The notes beneath the pieces were generated by a model. The model did not search any database. It worked only from the letters and a program-made list of their open reading frames with translations, and was not told the origin of the DNA. Shown in pieces: positions 9,272-17,089 of a stretch of 64,000 nt of DNA (the first letter of the stretch is position 1; every line of letters begins with the position of its first letter). Source of the stretch: Crocinitomicaceae bacterium (GTDB lineage Bacteria; Bacteroidota; Bacteroidia; Flavobacteriales_D; Crocinitomicaceae); contig JANRBR010000028.1 in the NCBI GenBank assembly GCA_030727405.1, forward strand, positions 9,442 through 73,441, given 5' to 3'. A program made the translations under genes and the position numbers.

Positions 9272-10042
9272 CTATTTATGACGAAACCAACAATCTTGAC
9301 GTTCGTTTTCGTAGCCTTTAAAGACTGTATTCACCGGAGCACCGTGCTTTAGGTTTTCGTTAAATCGCGTTCGAATGACGTAATTAAATGCGCCCATGTC
9401 ACCAGTAAAAGCTGTTTTATTCTCGCGGTTTCCTCGTTCATGTACATCGCATAACTGTTGAATGAATTCAAAGAATAGGGGAGCATTGGCACCAATTATT
9501 CCGCAATTTAGCAGGGTTTCCCCTCCGAAAGACTTTTCATAAGCGGCAAAGTCCGGAAGGTTGTTGCGCAGGTGCGTGGAATGGTCGTTCATCCATTCGT
9601 TATCAAGAATTTTGGGTTCGTTACCGGAAAAGATCGACTGCGGATTCTCCGTAAAAAATGCTTCGGTAAATGGATTTTTAGCGAGGGTAACATCGGAGAT
9701 GTCTGTCACAAAAATATTTTTGACATCATGCAGGTGTTGCTGCAGAAAATCACGGTAAACGAAATACCGAAACACGTTCGGATTGAATGCTGGATTGTAA
9801 TCGACGCGGATAAAAGAAATATAGTCATTTTCATATTTCCGACAGGTTTCTATGCTGAAATTGTTGTGAAAGATGATTCCGTGTAGCTTTTTGTCCGCAA
9901 TGGATTCCGCCCAAGCACGCACCAATTCATAGGAGTCAGCGCATAGCGTTTCATTCCGGTTCACATCATAGACGCCGGTAATGTGGCAGGCCATAATGAG
10001 GTTCCCGTTCGATGGAAAATTTGGGGTATCTGAAAAGGACAT
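9272..10042 (-). CDS. putative GT-A-type glycosyltransferase
   Basis: About 256 residues without signal peptide or membrane segment. A VTDISDV stretch near residue 115 looks like a DxD-type nucleotide-sugar/metal site. A TLLNCGIIGA stretch near 178 and a TGDMGAFNYV stretch near 215 are arranged as in small nucleotide-sugar transferases of GT8-like folds. The C-terminal CWFRHK resembles the terminal His motif of that fold. I took the ATG at 10042; a TTG immediately before it (10045) would add one residue. It follows the family-2 glycosyltransferase by 3 nt, so the two are one operon. The acceptor is unknown. Confidence 0.6.
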   Translation of the reverse strand: MSFSDTPNFPSNGNLIMACHITGVYDVNRNETLCADSYELVRAWAESIADKKLHGIIFHNNFSIETCRKYENDYISFIRVDYNPAFNPNVFRYFVYRDFLQQHLHDVKNIFVTDISDVTLAKNPFTEAFFTENPQSIFSGNEPKILDNEWMNDHSTHLRNNLPDFAAYEKSFGGETLLNCGIIGANAPLFFEFIQQLCDVHERGNRENKTAFTGDMGAFNYVIRTRFNENLKHGAPVNTVFKGYENERQDCWFRHK

Positions 10043-10045
10043 CAA

Positions 10046-10696
10046 TTAACAATTGACAAGGTTCGCTTTTTTGATCGTAGAGCAAATGCTATTGGGCATG
10101 TTTCGATGATAAATGTAGGTTCTCAAGTCGACTTTTTTCACGCGAAATTGATCTCCAGCCTTTTCATAAAAATCGGCATCCGCGGCGAATCCATTCTTGA
10201 AATCGATGCTTGTAAATACTTTTTTTGCACCGAACAAGGTTCCGAACAAGATGACTTCGTCTAAATGAATGAGTTTAGTTTGGTCGTTTTTATCGGGTAC
10301 GTAGTAATCGTCCATGCTGTCAACGATTGTTTCCGTGGTAGAGCAAATCAAATCCACGTTTTCGACTTCTTTCAAGCACTCCGTTAAATGGTTCGGTTTG
10401 TATTGATCGTCACTATCCAAGATGGTAATGTAGTCGCCCATGCTGTAAAGTACGCCGCGGTTGATGGACGCAGATTGTCCACGATTGCTGTGACGGATGT
10501 AAATTATTTTATCCTCGTGTTGCTCCACGTATTGCATTAAGGCCTCACGGTTATTTTTGGTACTGCCATCATCGATGATGAGCAACTCGAAATCTTGAAA
10601 ATCCTGATTTAAAACGGAATCAATGGCTCTTTTGATGTAAGCGAAATCAGTATTAAAAACAGCCATTAGAACGGATATCTTTACGGGTCTCAACAT
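10046..10696 (-). CDS. glycosyltransferase family 2
   Basis: A 216-residue family-2 transferase with the canonical opening ISVLMAVFN (8-16), then LLIIDDGS (about 38-45) and the DxD-like ILDSDD (about 92-97). It is short: the usual C-terminal helical part is reduced and ends soon after a WRTYIYHR-like segment, so the acceptor region may be minimal. No membrane segments are present. It probably adds a sugar to a surface glycan together with the following gene. A -7 box lies at 10723-10730. Confidence 0.88.
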   Translation of the reverse strand: MLRPVKISVLMAVFNTDFAYIKRAIDSVLNQDFQDFELLIIDDGSTKNNREALMQYVEQHEDKIIYIRHSNRGQSASINRGVLYSMGDYITILDSDDQYKPNHLTECLKEVENVDLICSTTETIVDSMDDYYVPDKNDQTKLIHLDEVILFGTLFGAKKVFTSIDFKNGFAADADFYEKAGDQFRVKKVDLRTYIYHRNMPNSICSTIKKANLVNC

Positions 10697-10722
10697 AAGT
10701 AATTAGTCTAGTGGTTGCGACG

Positions 10723-10730
10723 CAAAGATA
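10723..10730 (-). promoter_or_regulatory. -7 promoter box upstream of the glycosyltransferase pair
   Basis: TATCTTTG on the minus strand matches the Bacteroidota -7 consensus TAnnTTTG exactly and lies about 27 nt before the ATG at 10696. No TTG is found at the ideal 17-19 nt upstream, so the site is supported by the -7 element alone. Confidence 0.45.
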
Positions 10731-10752
10731 GGTAAATGTTTGGTTCGATGTT

Positions 10753-10795
10753 CGGTTTCCGGTTTCCGTTCGCTCTCGCTCTGATTCTCGCTCTG
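10753..10795. repeat. short direct repeats in intergenic spacer
   Basis: Two adjacent CGGTTTC copies (10753-10759, 10760-10766) are followed by two TCTCGCTCTG copies (10774-10783, 10786-10795) separated by two bases. The stretch has higher GC than its surroundings and no coding potential that I can see. Confidence 0.6.
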
Positions 10796-10801
10796 TTACT
10801 C

Positions 10802-10815
10802 TCCGCCAAGGCGGA
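10802..10815. repeat. TCCGCC-AA-GGCGGA palindrome
   Basis: A perfect 6-bp inverted repeat with a 2-nt centre, directly before the stop codon of the 76-residue gene (10816). There is no T run, so it is a poor terminator. It could be a short dispersed palindrome of the genome, which needs a genome-wide count. Confidence 0.55.
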
Positions 10816-11046
10816 CTATTTCTCATAAATCAACTGACACACCTTGTCCATCGCTTTAAATAGCGCGACATCAAATTTCGGGGATGTGGTCAATTTGGTC
10901 ATGGATGAAACGGCATCGAAGAGTAGTTCGTTTTCACGTTGAGGAATCCGTTCGATGAAGGTAATTTCCTTGCTTCCTTTCTGTGATTCCGAGACAATGA
11001 CTTCGTTGGTGGTCAAATCGATGGCAAATAATAGGGTCTTTTTCAT
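10816..11046 (-). CDS. hypothetical protein, 76 residues
   Basis: A small protein beginning MKKTLLFAID, with no signal peptide, no Cys and a mixed alpha/beta composition. I do not recognise it. It lies 21 nt downstream of the secreted HNH gene on the same strand, so it is probably cotranscribed. An immunity or accessory role for the HNH protein is possible from position only. The conventional start and plausible composition favour a real gene over the longer overlapping frame at 11043-11372, which is a shadow of the HNH gene. Confidence 0.5.
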   Translation of the reverse strand: MKKTLLFAIDLTTNEVIVSESQKGSKEITFIERIPQRENELLFDAVSSMTKLTTSPKFDVALFKAMDKVCQLIYEK

Positions 11047-11067
11047 TTTGTGCGAGCTTTTTGGATC

Positions 11068-11487
11068 TTAGTGAAGGTAGCAGCGTCCACTGGAATTCGT
11101 TGTTTTGTTCTTGCATCGGAAACCTTTTTGAGTGGTTCCGGTACATTGACGTGCTGTAGTAGTTGGTTGCTTCGTAGAGCCTCCATCACAGCAATTGGTT
11201 CCAACTGTTCTATCGTGTATTTTGCAAGTGCAGCTGTTCGATTTACTGCGGTTACAGGACATGCACAGCAATTGAATGTTTGACGCTTCACTGCTTCCGC
11301 CACACGAAAAAGGAGTGATGTGATCGTATTCCAGATTGGATGAACTCCCGCAACAATTACAGGTTCCGCCATCTCGGGTGAAGACGATTTGTTTCGTCGT
11401 TTCTGAAATATAGCGACTCTGTGAAAAGCCGGAAATGCTGATGAATAGGAGTGCGAGGAATACGCAAATTTTCTTCGGGGTTTTCAT
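11068..11487 (-). CDS. secreted HNH endonuclease with C-terminal Cys/His module
   Basis: 139 residues. A signal peptide (1-22, ending GFSQ) precedes a compact HNH domain with Cys43/Cys46, DH at 55-56, Asn70 and Cys75/Cys78, which is the complete set of zinc and catalytic positions. The C-terminus has a second module, CTGTT-x2-G-x2-C...CYLH (Cys115, Cys125, Cys136, His139), of the DUF5763 type found on secreted bacteroidotal proteins. The protein should cut DNA outside the cytoplasm or in the periplasm, for nutrient release, defence or antagonism. It sits between a YD-repeat-like secreted protein (3-nt gap upstream) and a 76-residue orphan. Confidence 0.85.
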   Translation of the reverse strand: MKTPKKICVFLALLFISISGFSQSRYISETTKQIVFTRDGGTCNCCGSSSNLEYDHITPFSCGGSSEASNIQLLCMSCNRSKSNSCTCKIHDRTVGTNCCDGGSTKQPTTTARQCTGTTQKGFRCKNKTTNSSGRCYLH

Positions 11488-11490
11488 TTT

Positions 11491-12396
11491 TTAATAATAA
11501 CTAATTGTTCGTTCCACAATATAGTATTTTCCATCATCATCAATGTACATTTTGATCCAATTTCCTGTGGAATCATATTCATAGGAGTTTCGCTCAATCC
11601 CCGTAATTACGCCATCACCATCTTTTTCGATGACCTCGATTTCATTCCCATTTTCATAGGTGTAATCAATGGATCCATCGGGTTCCCCTTCTTCGTAGTC
11701 CAACCAGTGTTCCAATGTTTTCTGTTTATTTACATATTGAAAGGTTGTTATTTCAGCCATTCCTTCCTCATTGCCAGAGCATTCATGCTTCACTAACTGA
11801 TTATTGCTGTCGTATTCGAAGACCTCCATTTCGGAGTAAGGTCCTTTTATGTATTCAATTTTAACTAGGTTGTTAAATGAGTCATAAGAAAATGTTTCTA
11901 TTGAAATGAGTTGATTGGATAGGTATTCCTTTTTTTTAACTAGTGTGTTTTTATCGTTGTAATAGTACTTAAAGTCTGACTCTATGTGTTTATCGCGAAT
12001 GATTTCCTTTGAAGAACAGATGTTATTCAGGGAGTCGTATGTAAAATAGTACTCAAGGTTTTCGTTTTTTATGTCATACACTACTCTGTTTTTGTCATCC
12101 AACTTTATGGAATAAGTAACGGAAGTCGTCCCGTTTTTAATGACCTTGGTTAATTCAAGAAAGCCAAATGTATTGAAATATAATTCTTCATCATGTTCCC
12201 AGGTATATTGCCAACCTTTGGTAGTTTTTACGAATTTGTTATTTACTTTTTCAGCAAGAAAGGAAGTTGTATGGATCTTTTTCACCTTTCCTTTTAGATT
12301 CCAACTTTCCAGATTATCAAAAGAAAGCGTAGGAATTTGTCCAAAAGCACCAAGGTAACAAAGGCTAAAAAGAAAGATCAAGGATCCTTTATTCAT
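11491..12396 (-). CDS. secreted YD-repeat-like beta protein
   Basis: A 301-residue protein with a signal peptide (1-19, ending AFGQ), followed by many short beta-strand repeats with alternating Tyr/Asp and Asn-rich turns (for example YDSLNN, YDSFNN, YDSNNQ, YDSTGN). This pattern is like YD/RHS-type repeats. The mature N-terminus has a WNLKGKVKKI segment common to secreted bacteroidotal proteins of this type. No enzyme motif is seen. The 3-nt spacing to the HNH gene implies cotranscription. A structural or surface role is likely, and a link to the nuclease is inferred from position only. Confidence 0.7.
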   Translation of the reverse strand: MNKGSLIFLFSLCYLGAFGQIPTLSFDNLESWNLKGKVKKIHTTSFLAEKVNNKFVKTTKGWQYTWEHDEELYFNTFGFLELTKVIKNGTTSVTYSIKLDDKNRVVYDIKNENLEYYFTYDSLNNICSSKEIIRDKHIESDFKYYYNDKNTLVKKKEYLSNQLISIETFSYDSFNNLVKIEYIKGPYSEMEVFEYDSNNQLVKHECSGNEEGMAEITTFQYVNKQKTLEHWLDYEEGEPDGSIDYTYENGNEIEVIEKDGDGVITGIERNSYEYDSTGNWIKMYIDDDGKYYIVERTISYY

Positions 12397-12658
12397 TTAG
12401 TTGATTTCAAAAAGCTTCGATAAAATTACACGATTCATTTGAAAAAGCAAGGTTTTGATTGTGGGGACAAACTATTGTATCCCCATGGTTTTCATCTGCG
12501 TTTTTCTTTTGTCAATCAATAAAAGTTTATCTATGGAAAAAAATTGAATTTTATACAGTAAAATCAGAGTAATCCTACCAAAATTTAAAAACAGGACTTC
12601 TCAATTCTTTTCCCTATGAAATGTTATCAACAATTGAGGTAAATCGCTTGAAAGCAAG

Positions 12659-12666
12659 TATCTTTG
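12659..12666 (+). promoter_or_regulatory. -7 promoter box before the DUF4494 gene
   Basis: TATCTTTG, an exact TAnnTTTG match, lies 20 nt before the ATG at 12686. The nearest upstream TTG (12634-12636) leaves 22 nt, slightly longer than ideal. The rest of the 12397-12685 spacer is AT-rich and shows nothing else that I can name. Confidence 0.55.
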
Positions 12667-12685
12667 TAAGCTAAAAAATTACCTC

Positions 12686-13315
12686 ATGAATAGTTGGTTT
12701 ACCGTTAAAGTAAAATATACAAAACAATTAGAAAACGGTTCGTTTAAACGTGTTTCCGAACCTTATTTATTAGCTGCCATGACCTTTACGGATGCAGAGG
12801 CGCGGATCTATGAGGAATTAGGTACGACCATTCGTGGTGAGTTCCAAGTAACAGGAATTGCACGAACGGATTTACATGATATTTTTCAATACGATGATAC
12901 CGAAACATGGTTCAAATGTAAAGTGACTTACGACCGCATGGACGAAGAAGGGGAGAAGGCGAAAACGGTTTCTCAAAACTTTTTGGTTTCTGCATCAAAC
13001 GTCAAAGAAGCTTACGAACGAACAGTGGAAAGTTTGTCGACTATGATGATTGACTTCAATATTGCTTCCATCGTTTCTTCTCCGATCGTAGAGATTTTCC
13101 CTTATCGTGAGGAAGATGTTCAGAGTCCAGCTATGAAAAAGATTGCTGTTGAAGACGACATCGAAGAACGCTCTCCTGTTCGCGCCGTATTTTCTGCCTC
13201 TGGATCTGATTTCGATGATACCGAAGAGGAAGTGTTTGCCTCTGATGATGCGGAAGAAACAGCAGATGAAGCGAGTGAAATGGAGGACACTTATTCCAAC
13301 GAGGATTCCGAATGA
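12686..13315 (+). CDS. DUF4494 domain protein
   Basis: A 209-residue protein whose first ~140 residues match the DUF4494 layout: a MNSWFTVKVKYTK opening, a TDAEARIYEE segment, and a second half repeating the same WFKCKVTYD pattern near residue 74, so it seems internally duplicated. The last ~50 residues are an acidic, probably disordered tail of Asp/Glu/Ser. The function is unknown; the family is common in Bacteroidota. Its stop overlaps the pdxH start (ATGA), so the two are coupled. Confidence 0.85.
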   Translation: MNSWFTVKVKYTKQLENGSFKRVSEPYLLAAMTFTDAEARIYEELGTTIRGEFQVTGIARTDLHDIFQYDDTETWFKCKVTYDRMDEEGEKAKTVSQNFLVSASNVKEAYERTVESLSTMMIDFNIASIVSSPIVEIFPYREEDVQSPAMKKIAVEDDIEERSPVRAVFSASGSDFDDTEEEVFASDDAEETADEASEMEDTYSNEDSE

Positions 13316-13956
13316 GTGAATGGTTGAAAAAATACCGTGAAAATCATGCGGATTTTGACAAAGGCGAATCTTTGACAGATCTTGGCACCAATCCTTTTGC
13401 GGCCTTTTCACGCTGGTTCGATGAAGCGGTGCAAAACGGAGAAGTCGAAGCGAATGCGTTCGTGTTAAGCACCTCGTCTTCTGATGAAGGAGTGAGCTCG
13501 CGCATCGTTTATTTGAAAGAAATGAAGGATGAACGGTTTGTCTTTTATACGAATTACTTGAGTCAAAAAGGCCGACAAATGGCGGCGCATCCACATGTTT
13601 CTATGTTGTTTTTTTGGCCTGGATTACAGCGTCAATTGCGCATCGAAGGCACCGTAGAAAAAGTTTCAGAGGAAGTAAGCGACGCATATTTTGCTTCGCG
13701 TCCAAGGGAAAGTCAACTTGGTGCTTGGGCTTCCCAACAATCGAGCGAATTGGCACAGAGCGAAGACTTAATCAATGCATTCGAGAAATACGACCGTCAA
13801 TTTCCAAACGATGTCCCGCGTCCACCACACTGGGGAGGATATGCGATTCAAGCAACGAGCATCGAATTTTGGCAGGGACGTCCATCTCGCTTGCACGACC
13901 GTGTGGTGTTTCAATTCCAGGAAAATACATGGAAACAAATCCGTAAAAATCCATAA
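13312..13956 (+). CDS. pdxH: pyridoxamine 5'-phosphate oxidase
   Basis: A 214-residue FMN enzyme that oxidises pyridoxamine/pyridoxine phosphate to pyridoxal phosphate. The flavin-binding core is recognisable: SSRIVYLKE near 63, FYTNYLSQKGRQM near 79, and SMLFFWP near 97. The substrate-binding RPRESQLGAWASQQS segment is near 126-140 and the WQGRPSRLHDR motif is at the C-terminus. It overlaps the DUF4494 gene by 4 nt and the M16 peptidase gene by 1 nt. PLP made here could also serve the YggS protein encoded nearby, which is an inference. Confidence 0.96.
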   Translation: MSEWLKKYRENHADFDKGESLTDLGTNPFAAFSRWFDEAVQNGEVEANAFVLSTSSSDEGVSSRIVYLKEMKDERFVFYTNYLSQKGRQMAAHPHVSMLFFWPGLQRQLRIEGTVEKVSEEVSDAYFASRPRESQLGAWASQQSSELAQSEDLINAFEKYDRQFPNDVPRPPHWGGYAIQATSIEFWQGRPSRLHDRVVFQFQENTWKQIRKNP

Positions 13957-15197
13957 TGCGAAAATTTCAACCCACGTGTCACGTTTTGTCGAATGGAATC
14001 CGAGTTGTTCACTTGCAGGTTCCAAATCAAGTGGCGCATTTAGGTTTTTTCTTTTCGGCTGGATCAAGGTACGAACAAGCGCACGAAGTTGGATTGGCAC
14101 ATTTCCTTGAACATTGTTTGTTTAAAGGAACGAAGACACGAAATGCCTTGCACATCCTCTCACGTATTGATGCGGTTGGAGGGGAGTTAAATGCTTACAC
14201 GGCAAAAGAAGAACTGTGCTTGCATGCTTCTTTTTCCAAAGAACACACGAAAAGAGCCTTGGAGTTGTTAGCGGACATTTCCATTAACTCCACTTTTCCT
14301 GAAAAAGAAATTGAAAAAGAAAAGGAAGTGATTTTAGATGAAATCAATTCTTATTTAGATAGTCCTAGCGACAAAATATTCGATGATTTCGAAGAACATT
14401 TGTTCAAAAATCATCCACTTGGAAACAATATTTTGGGAACGAAAGAAAGCGTTTCAAGTTTTACACAAGTGGATTTACAACGATACGTCAAGGCTTATTT
14501 TACCGCCGATAACATGGTGGTATCATACGTCGGAAACATGCCTTTCAAGAAGTTGGAGCCTCTGATGGAAGCGACTTTGAGTCACATGCCTTTAACGGCA
14601 CCACGCACGGATTTCTTGTCCTTTACTTCCTATTCGCCCTTTCAAATCAACGTGAAAGAAGCGAATTATCAGGCGCATGCGGTACTAGGTGGAATTGCGC
14701 CGAGTTACAAAGATGATGACCGCATGGCGATGTCCTTGCTGATTAACATTCTTGGCGGACCCGCACTGAATTCCAAATTGAATTTATCGGTACGTGAGAA
14801 ATACGGTTTGGCGTACACAGTGGAAGCGAGTTATTCCTCCTTCGTGGATTCGGGATTCTGGCAAATCTATTTCGGTTGCGAGGATAAAAACATTAACCGA
14901 ACCATGGATTTAATTCACAAGGAATTACTCAAGTTTAGATCCAAGGAATTGAGTTCCTTGCAGTTGGCGCGCGCAAAGCAACAGTTCAAAGGTCAAATGG
15001 CCTTGGGGATGGATGTCAATGCCGGACTCATGCAAGGATTAGGAAAAAGCATGTTGGCGTTTAATCAAATCGATACGATTCAAGAAATTCATCAAGGAAT
15101 TGATAAAATTACGGGAGCAGATCTCTTGCGTTTAACCAATGAATACATGCCAAAGGATGCGATTTCGTCTTTGATTTTCGGAGTAGAACAGGATTAA
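13956..15197 (+). CDS. M16 family zinc metallopeptidase
   Basis: 413 residues without a signal peptide. The inverted zinc motif HFLEH is at 49-53, with the third ligand Glu about 70-80 residues later in the EKEKEVILDEI segment. The C-terminal half is the second M16 lobe, with the GGPALNSKL and REKYGLAYTVEA features of processing-peptidase-like proteins. It probably cleaves small peptides or presequence-like substrates in the cytoplasm. It starts in a TAATG junction with pdxH and ends overlapping the convergent YggS gene by 4 nt. Confidence 0.95.
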   Translation: MRKFQPTCHVLSNGIRVVHLQVPNQVAHLGFFFSAGSRYEQAHEVGLAHFLEHCLFKGTKTRNALHILSRIDAVGGELNAYTAKEELCLHASFSKEHTKRALELLADISINSTFPEKEIEKEKEVILDEINSYLDSPSDKIFDDFEEHLFKNHPLGNNILGTKESVSSFTQVDLQRYVKAYFTADNMVVSYVGNMPFKKLEPLMEATLSHMPLTAPRTDFLSFTSYSPFQINVKEANYQAHAVLGGIAPSYKDDDRMAMSLLINILGGPALNSKLNLSVREKYGLAYTVEASYSSFVDSGFWQIYFGCEDKNINRTMDLIHKELLKFRSKELSSLQLARAKQQFKGQMALGMDVNAGLMQGLGKSMLAFNQIDTIQEIHQGIDKITGADLLRLTNEYMPKDAISSLIFGVEQD

Positions 15198-15853
15198 CGT
15201 CCGCCAAAAATCGAACTTCCCACACGAATCATGGTACTTCCTTCTTCGATGGCGATTTGATAATCTCCGGACATCCCCATCGATATTTCCTTGAAATAAT
15301 TGTTATTCTTGAAGTTGCTTGCTTTCAATTGATCAAAAATAGCTTTTAATGATTGAAATTCATGGTGAACTTGCTGTTCGTCGTCAACAAACGAAGCCAT
15401 GCCCATCACGCCAACCACGCGAATGTTTTGACACGTTTGAAAAGCATCACTTTCGATTAATTCCTGCGCTTCATCCAGTGAAAGTCCAAACTTAGTTTCT
15501 TCTTGTGCGATGTGGAATTGCAAAAGAACGTCAATGATTCGCTCGTTTTTTTCAGCTTGTTTATTGATTTCCATCAAGAGTTTGAGGCTGTCTACTGCAT
15601 GAATTAAATGAACAAAAGAAGCGATGTACTTGACTTTATTGGTTTGTAAGTGTCCGATGAGGTGCCAGTGAATGTCTTTCGGAAGAACTTCGGCTTTATC
15701 AACCAACTCTTGTACTTTGTTTTCACCAAATGCACGTTGTCCAGCATCATATGCTTCCTGTAAATCGCTGACAGGTTTTGTTTTGGAAACAGCGATTAAT
15801 GCGACTGTTTCGGGAAGCGTGGCTTTGATTTCATTTATTCGTTCAGCAATCAT
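15194..15853 (-). CDS. YggS/PROSC family PLP-homeostasis protein
   Basis: About 219 residues. The PLP lysine lies in AVSKTKP (Lys24), followed by FGENKVQEL (about 43-51), a HWHLIGHLQTNK segment, and the C-terminal GMSGDYQIAIEEGSTMIRVGSSIFG signature that binds the phosphate. It buffers free PLP and affects amino-acid and keto-acid balance. I chose the ATG at 15853 because it overlaps the upstream stop in an ATGA junction; a start at 15904 would add 17 poorly conserved residues. It is the last gene of the leftward series that begins with the TonB receptor. Confidence 0.93.
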   Translation of the reverse strand: MIAERINEIKATLPETVALIAVSKTKPVSDLQEAYDAGQRAFGENKVQELVDKAEVLPKDIHWHLIGHLQTNKVKYIASFVHLIHAVDSLKLLMEINKQAEKNERIIDVLLQFHIAQEETKFGLSLDEAQELIESDAFQTCQNIRVVGVMGMASFVDDEQQVHHEFQSLKAIFDQLKASNFKNNNYFKEISMGMSGDYQIAIEEGSTMIRVGSSIFGGR

Positions 15854-17082
15854 GTGTGCAATTGATAAATGGTGAGTCCACTGCGGAGTTTTGGTTCTAC
15901 CCACGTTGATTTTGGGGGCATGTTCATTCCGGCATCCGCTACTTCTTTGACTTGGTCAATGGTTGCGGGGTGAAGGATAAATCCAACTTCAAACTTTCCA
16001 GAGTTGATTTTATCTTCAATGGAAGACAATGATTCATTTCCAGGCACGAACTCTACTTGATTACTCGTTTTTAAATCGATGATTCCCAGCAAAGGTTTCA
16101 GGATTAAATCACTGAGGATAAAAGAGTCCAATTGTTCAACCGGGTTTGATTCATGTATAAAGGATTGCTTTGGTTCAAAGACGTACCATTCCTTTCCCAT
16201 GCAAATTGTAAATTGATGTTCCTTTGTTGGTTCACAAGCTGCAGGAATCTCCTTCATGCTTCCAAGTTCGCTCATTGCTGCTATGAAACTAGCTTTCGTA
16301 TAACCATTTAGACTTTTTAAAAGGCGATGAAAAGCCAAAATTTTCACTTGATCTTTTGCCACGATAAAACTCAAAAAATAACCAGTTTCAGGACATATAT
16401 TTCCTTCCTTGGCTTTTAATTCAGCATAACGTACAGAGGATGCAGAACGGTGGTGTCCATCTGCAATGTACAAGGCGTCAACCTCTTTAAACAGTTCTTG
16501 GCATTTTAAAGTTTGATCTTTTGAAAGGACCCAAAGTTCGTGTTTGATTCGATCTGTGGTTGTAAACTCATATTCTGGACATTCCGTGCTGACTTTTTCA
16601 ATCAAATCGTTCAAACCGGATTGAGGATCGTAAGTCATTAAAACTGGTTCTGCATTGAATCCAACTTGATCCAAGTAATTCGTGAAGACTTCCTCTCGCA
16701 GTGTTATGGTTTGTTCGTGCTTTTTGATGTCATTATCCATGTACTCTTTTACACTGGCACCACCAATCACTCCGATGACAGAAAAGCCATCCGTTGACTG
16801 ACGATAAATGTATAGTCGATCATCCGTTTCTTGTACTAAAATACCTTCCTTTAGGAAGTGGTCAAATTGACTTTTAACCAAAGAAAATCGTTCTTTTGAG
16901 TTCGGTTTTGTCTTGATCGAGGTACTAAATTCTGGATTGATGATGTGTAGAAATGTAAACGGGTTATCTTCCAATTTTGCTTTCAGCACATTCTTTTTGT
17001 ACGAATAATAAGGTCTTGTCGCAACCAAGTGCACTTTGTCACGAACTGGACGAATGGCTTTAAAGGCAGCAATGTTAGACAT
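15850..17082 (-). CDS. DUF1015 family protein
   Basis: A 410-residue cytoplasmic protein with the DUF1015 hallmarks: an N-terminal FKAIRPVRDKV opening, an NPFTFLHIINPEF segment, an IADGHHRSASS segment near residue 207, and a GVIGGASVKEYMD stretch. The family is conserved, and the ADGHHR motif suggests a phosphotransferase-like catalytic site related to ParB-type serine kinases. That is recalled family knowledge, not shown here. The gene lies 7 nt after the TonB receptor and overlaps the YggS start by 4 nt. Confidence 0.9.
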   Translation of the reverse strand: MSNIAAFKAIRPVRDKVHLVATRPYYSYKKNVLKAKLEDNPFTFLHIINPEFSTSIKTKPNSKERFSLVKSQFDHFLKEGILVQETDDRLYIYRQSTDGFSVIGVIGGASVKEYMDNDIKKHEQTITLREEVFTNYLDQVGFNAEPVLMTYDPQSGLNDLIEKVSTECPEYEFTTTDRIKHELWVLSKDQTLKCQELFKEVDALYIADGHHRSASSVRYAELKAKEGNICPETGYFLSFIVAKDQVKILAFHRLLKSLNGYTKASFIAAMSELGSMKEIPAACEPTKEHQFTICMGKEWYVFEPKQSFIHESNPVEQLDSFILSDLILKPLLGIIDLKTSNQVEFVPGNESLSSIEDKINSGKFEVGFILHPATIDQVKEVADAGMNMPPKSTWVEPKLRSGLTIYQLHT

Positions 17083-17089
17083 GGAACGA

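Noticed and set aside
9260-9272. GGGAT-TAG-ATCCC inverted repeat after cdd
   Set aside because: Only 5 bp with no T run; chance is likely, and it does not look like a terminator.
11043-11372. 109-residue leftward open frame over the HNH gene
   Set aside because: Different frame of the same strand as the HNH gene; Cys-rich only because the real gene is.
12995-13594. 199-residue leftward open frame across the DUF4494/pdxH region
   Set aside because: It runs antisense to two clearly conserved genes, and its product has no recognisable domain.
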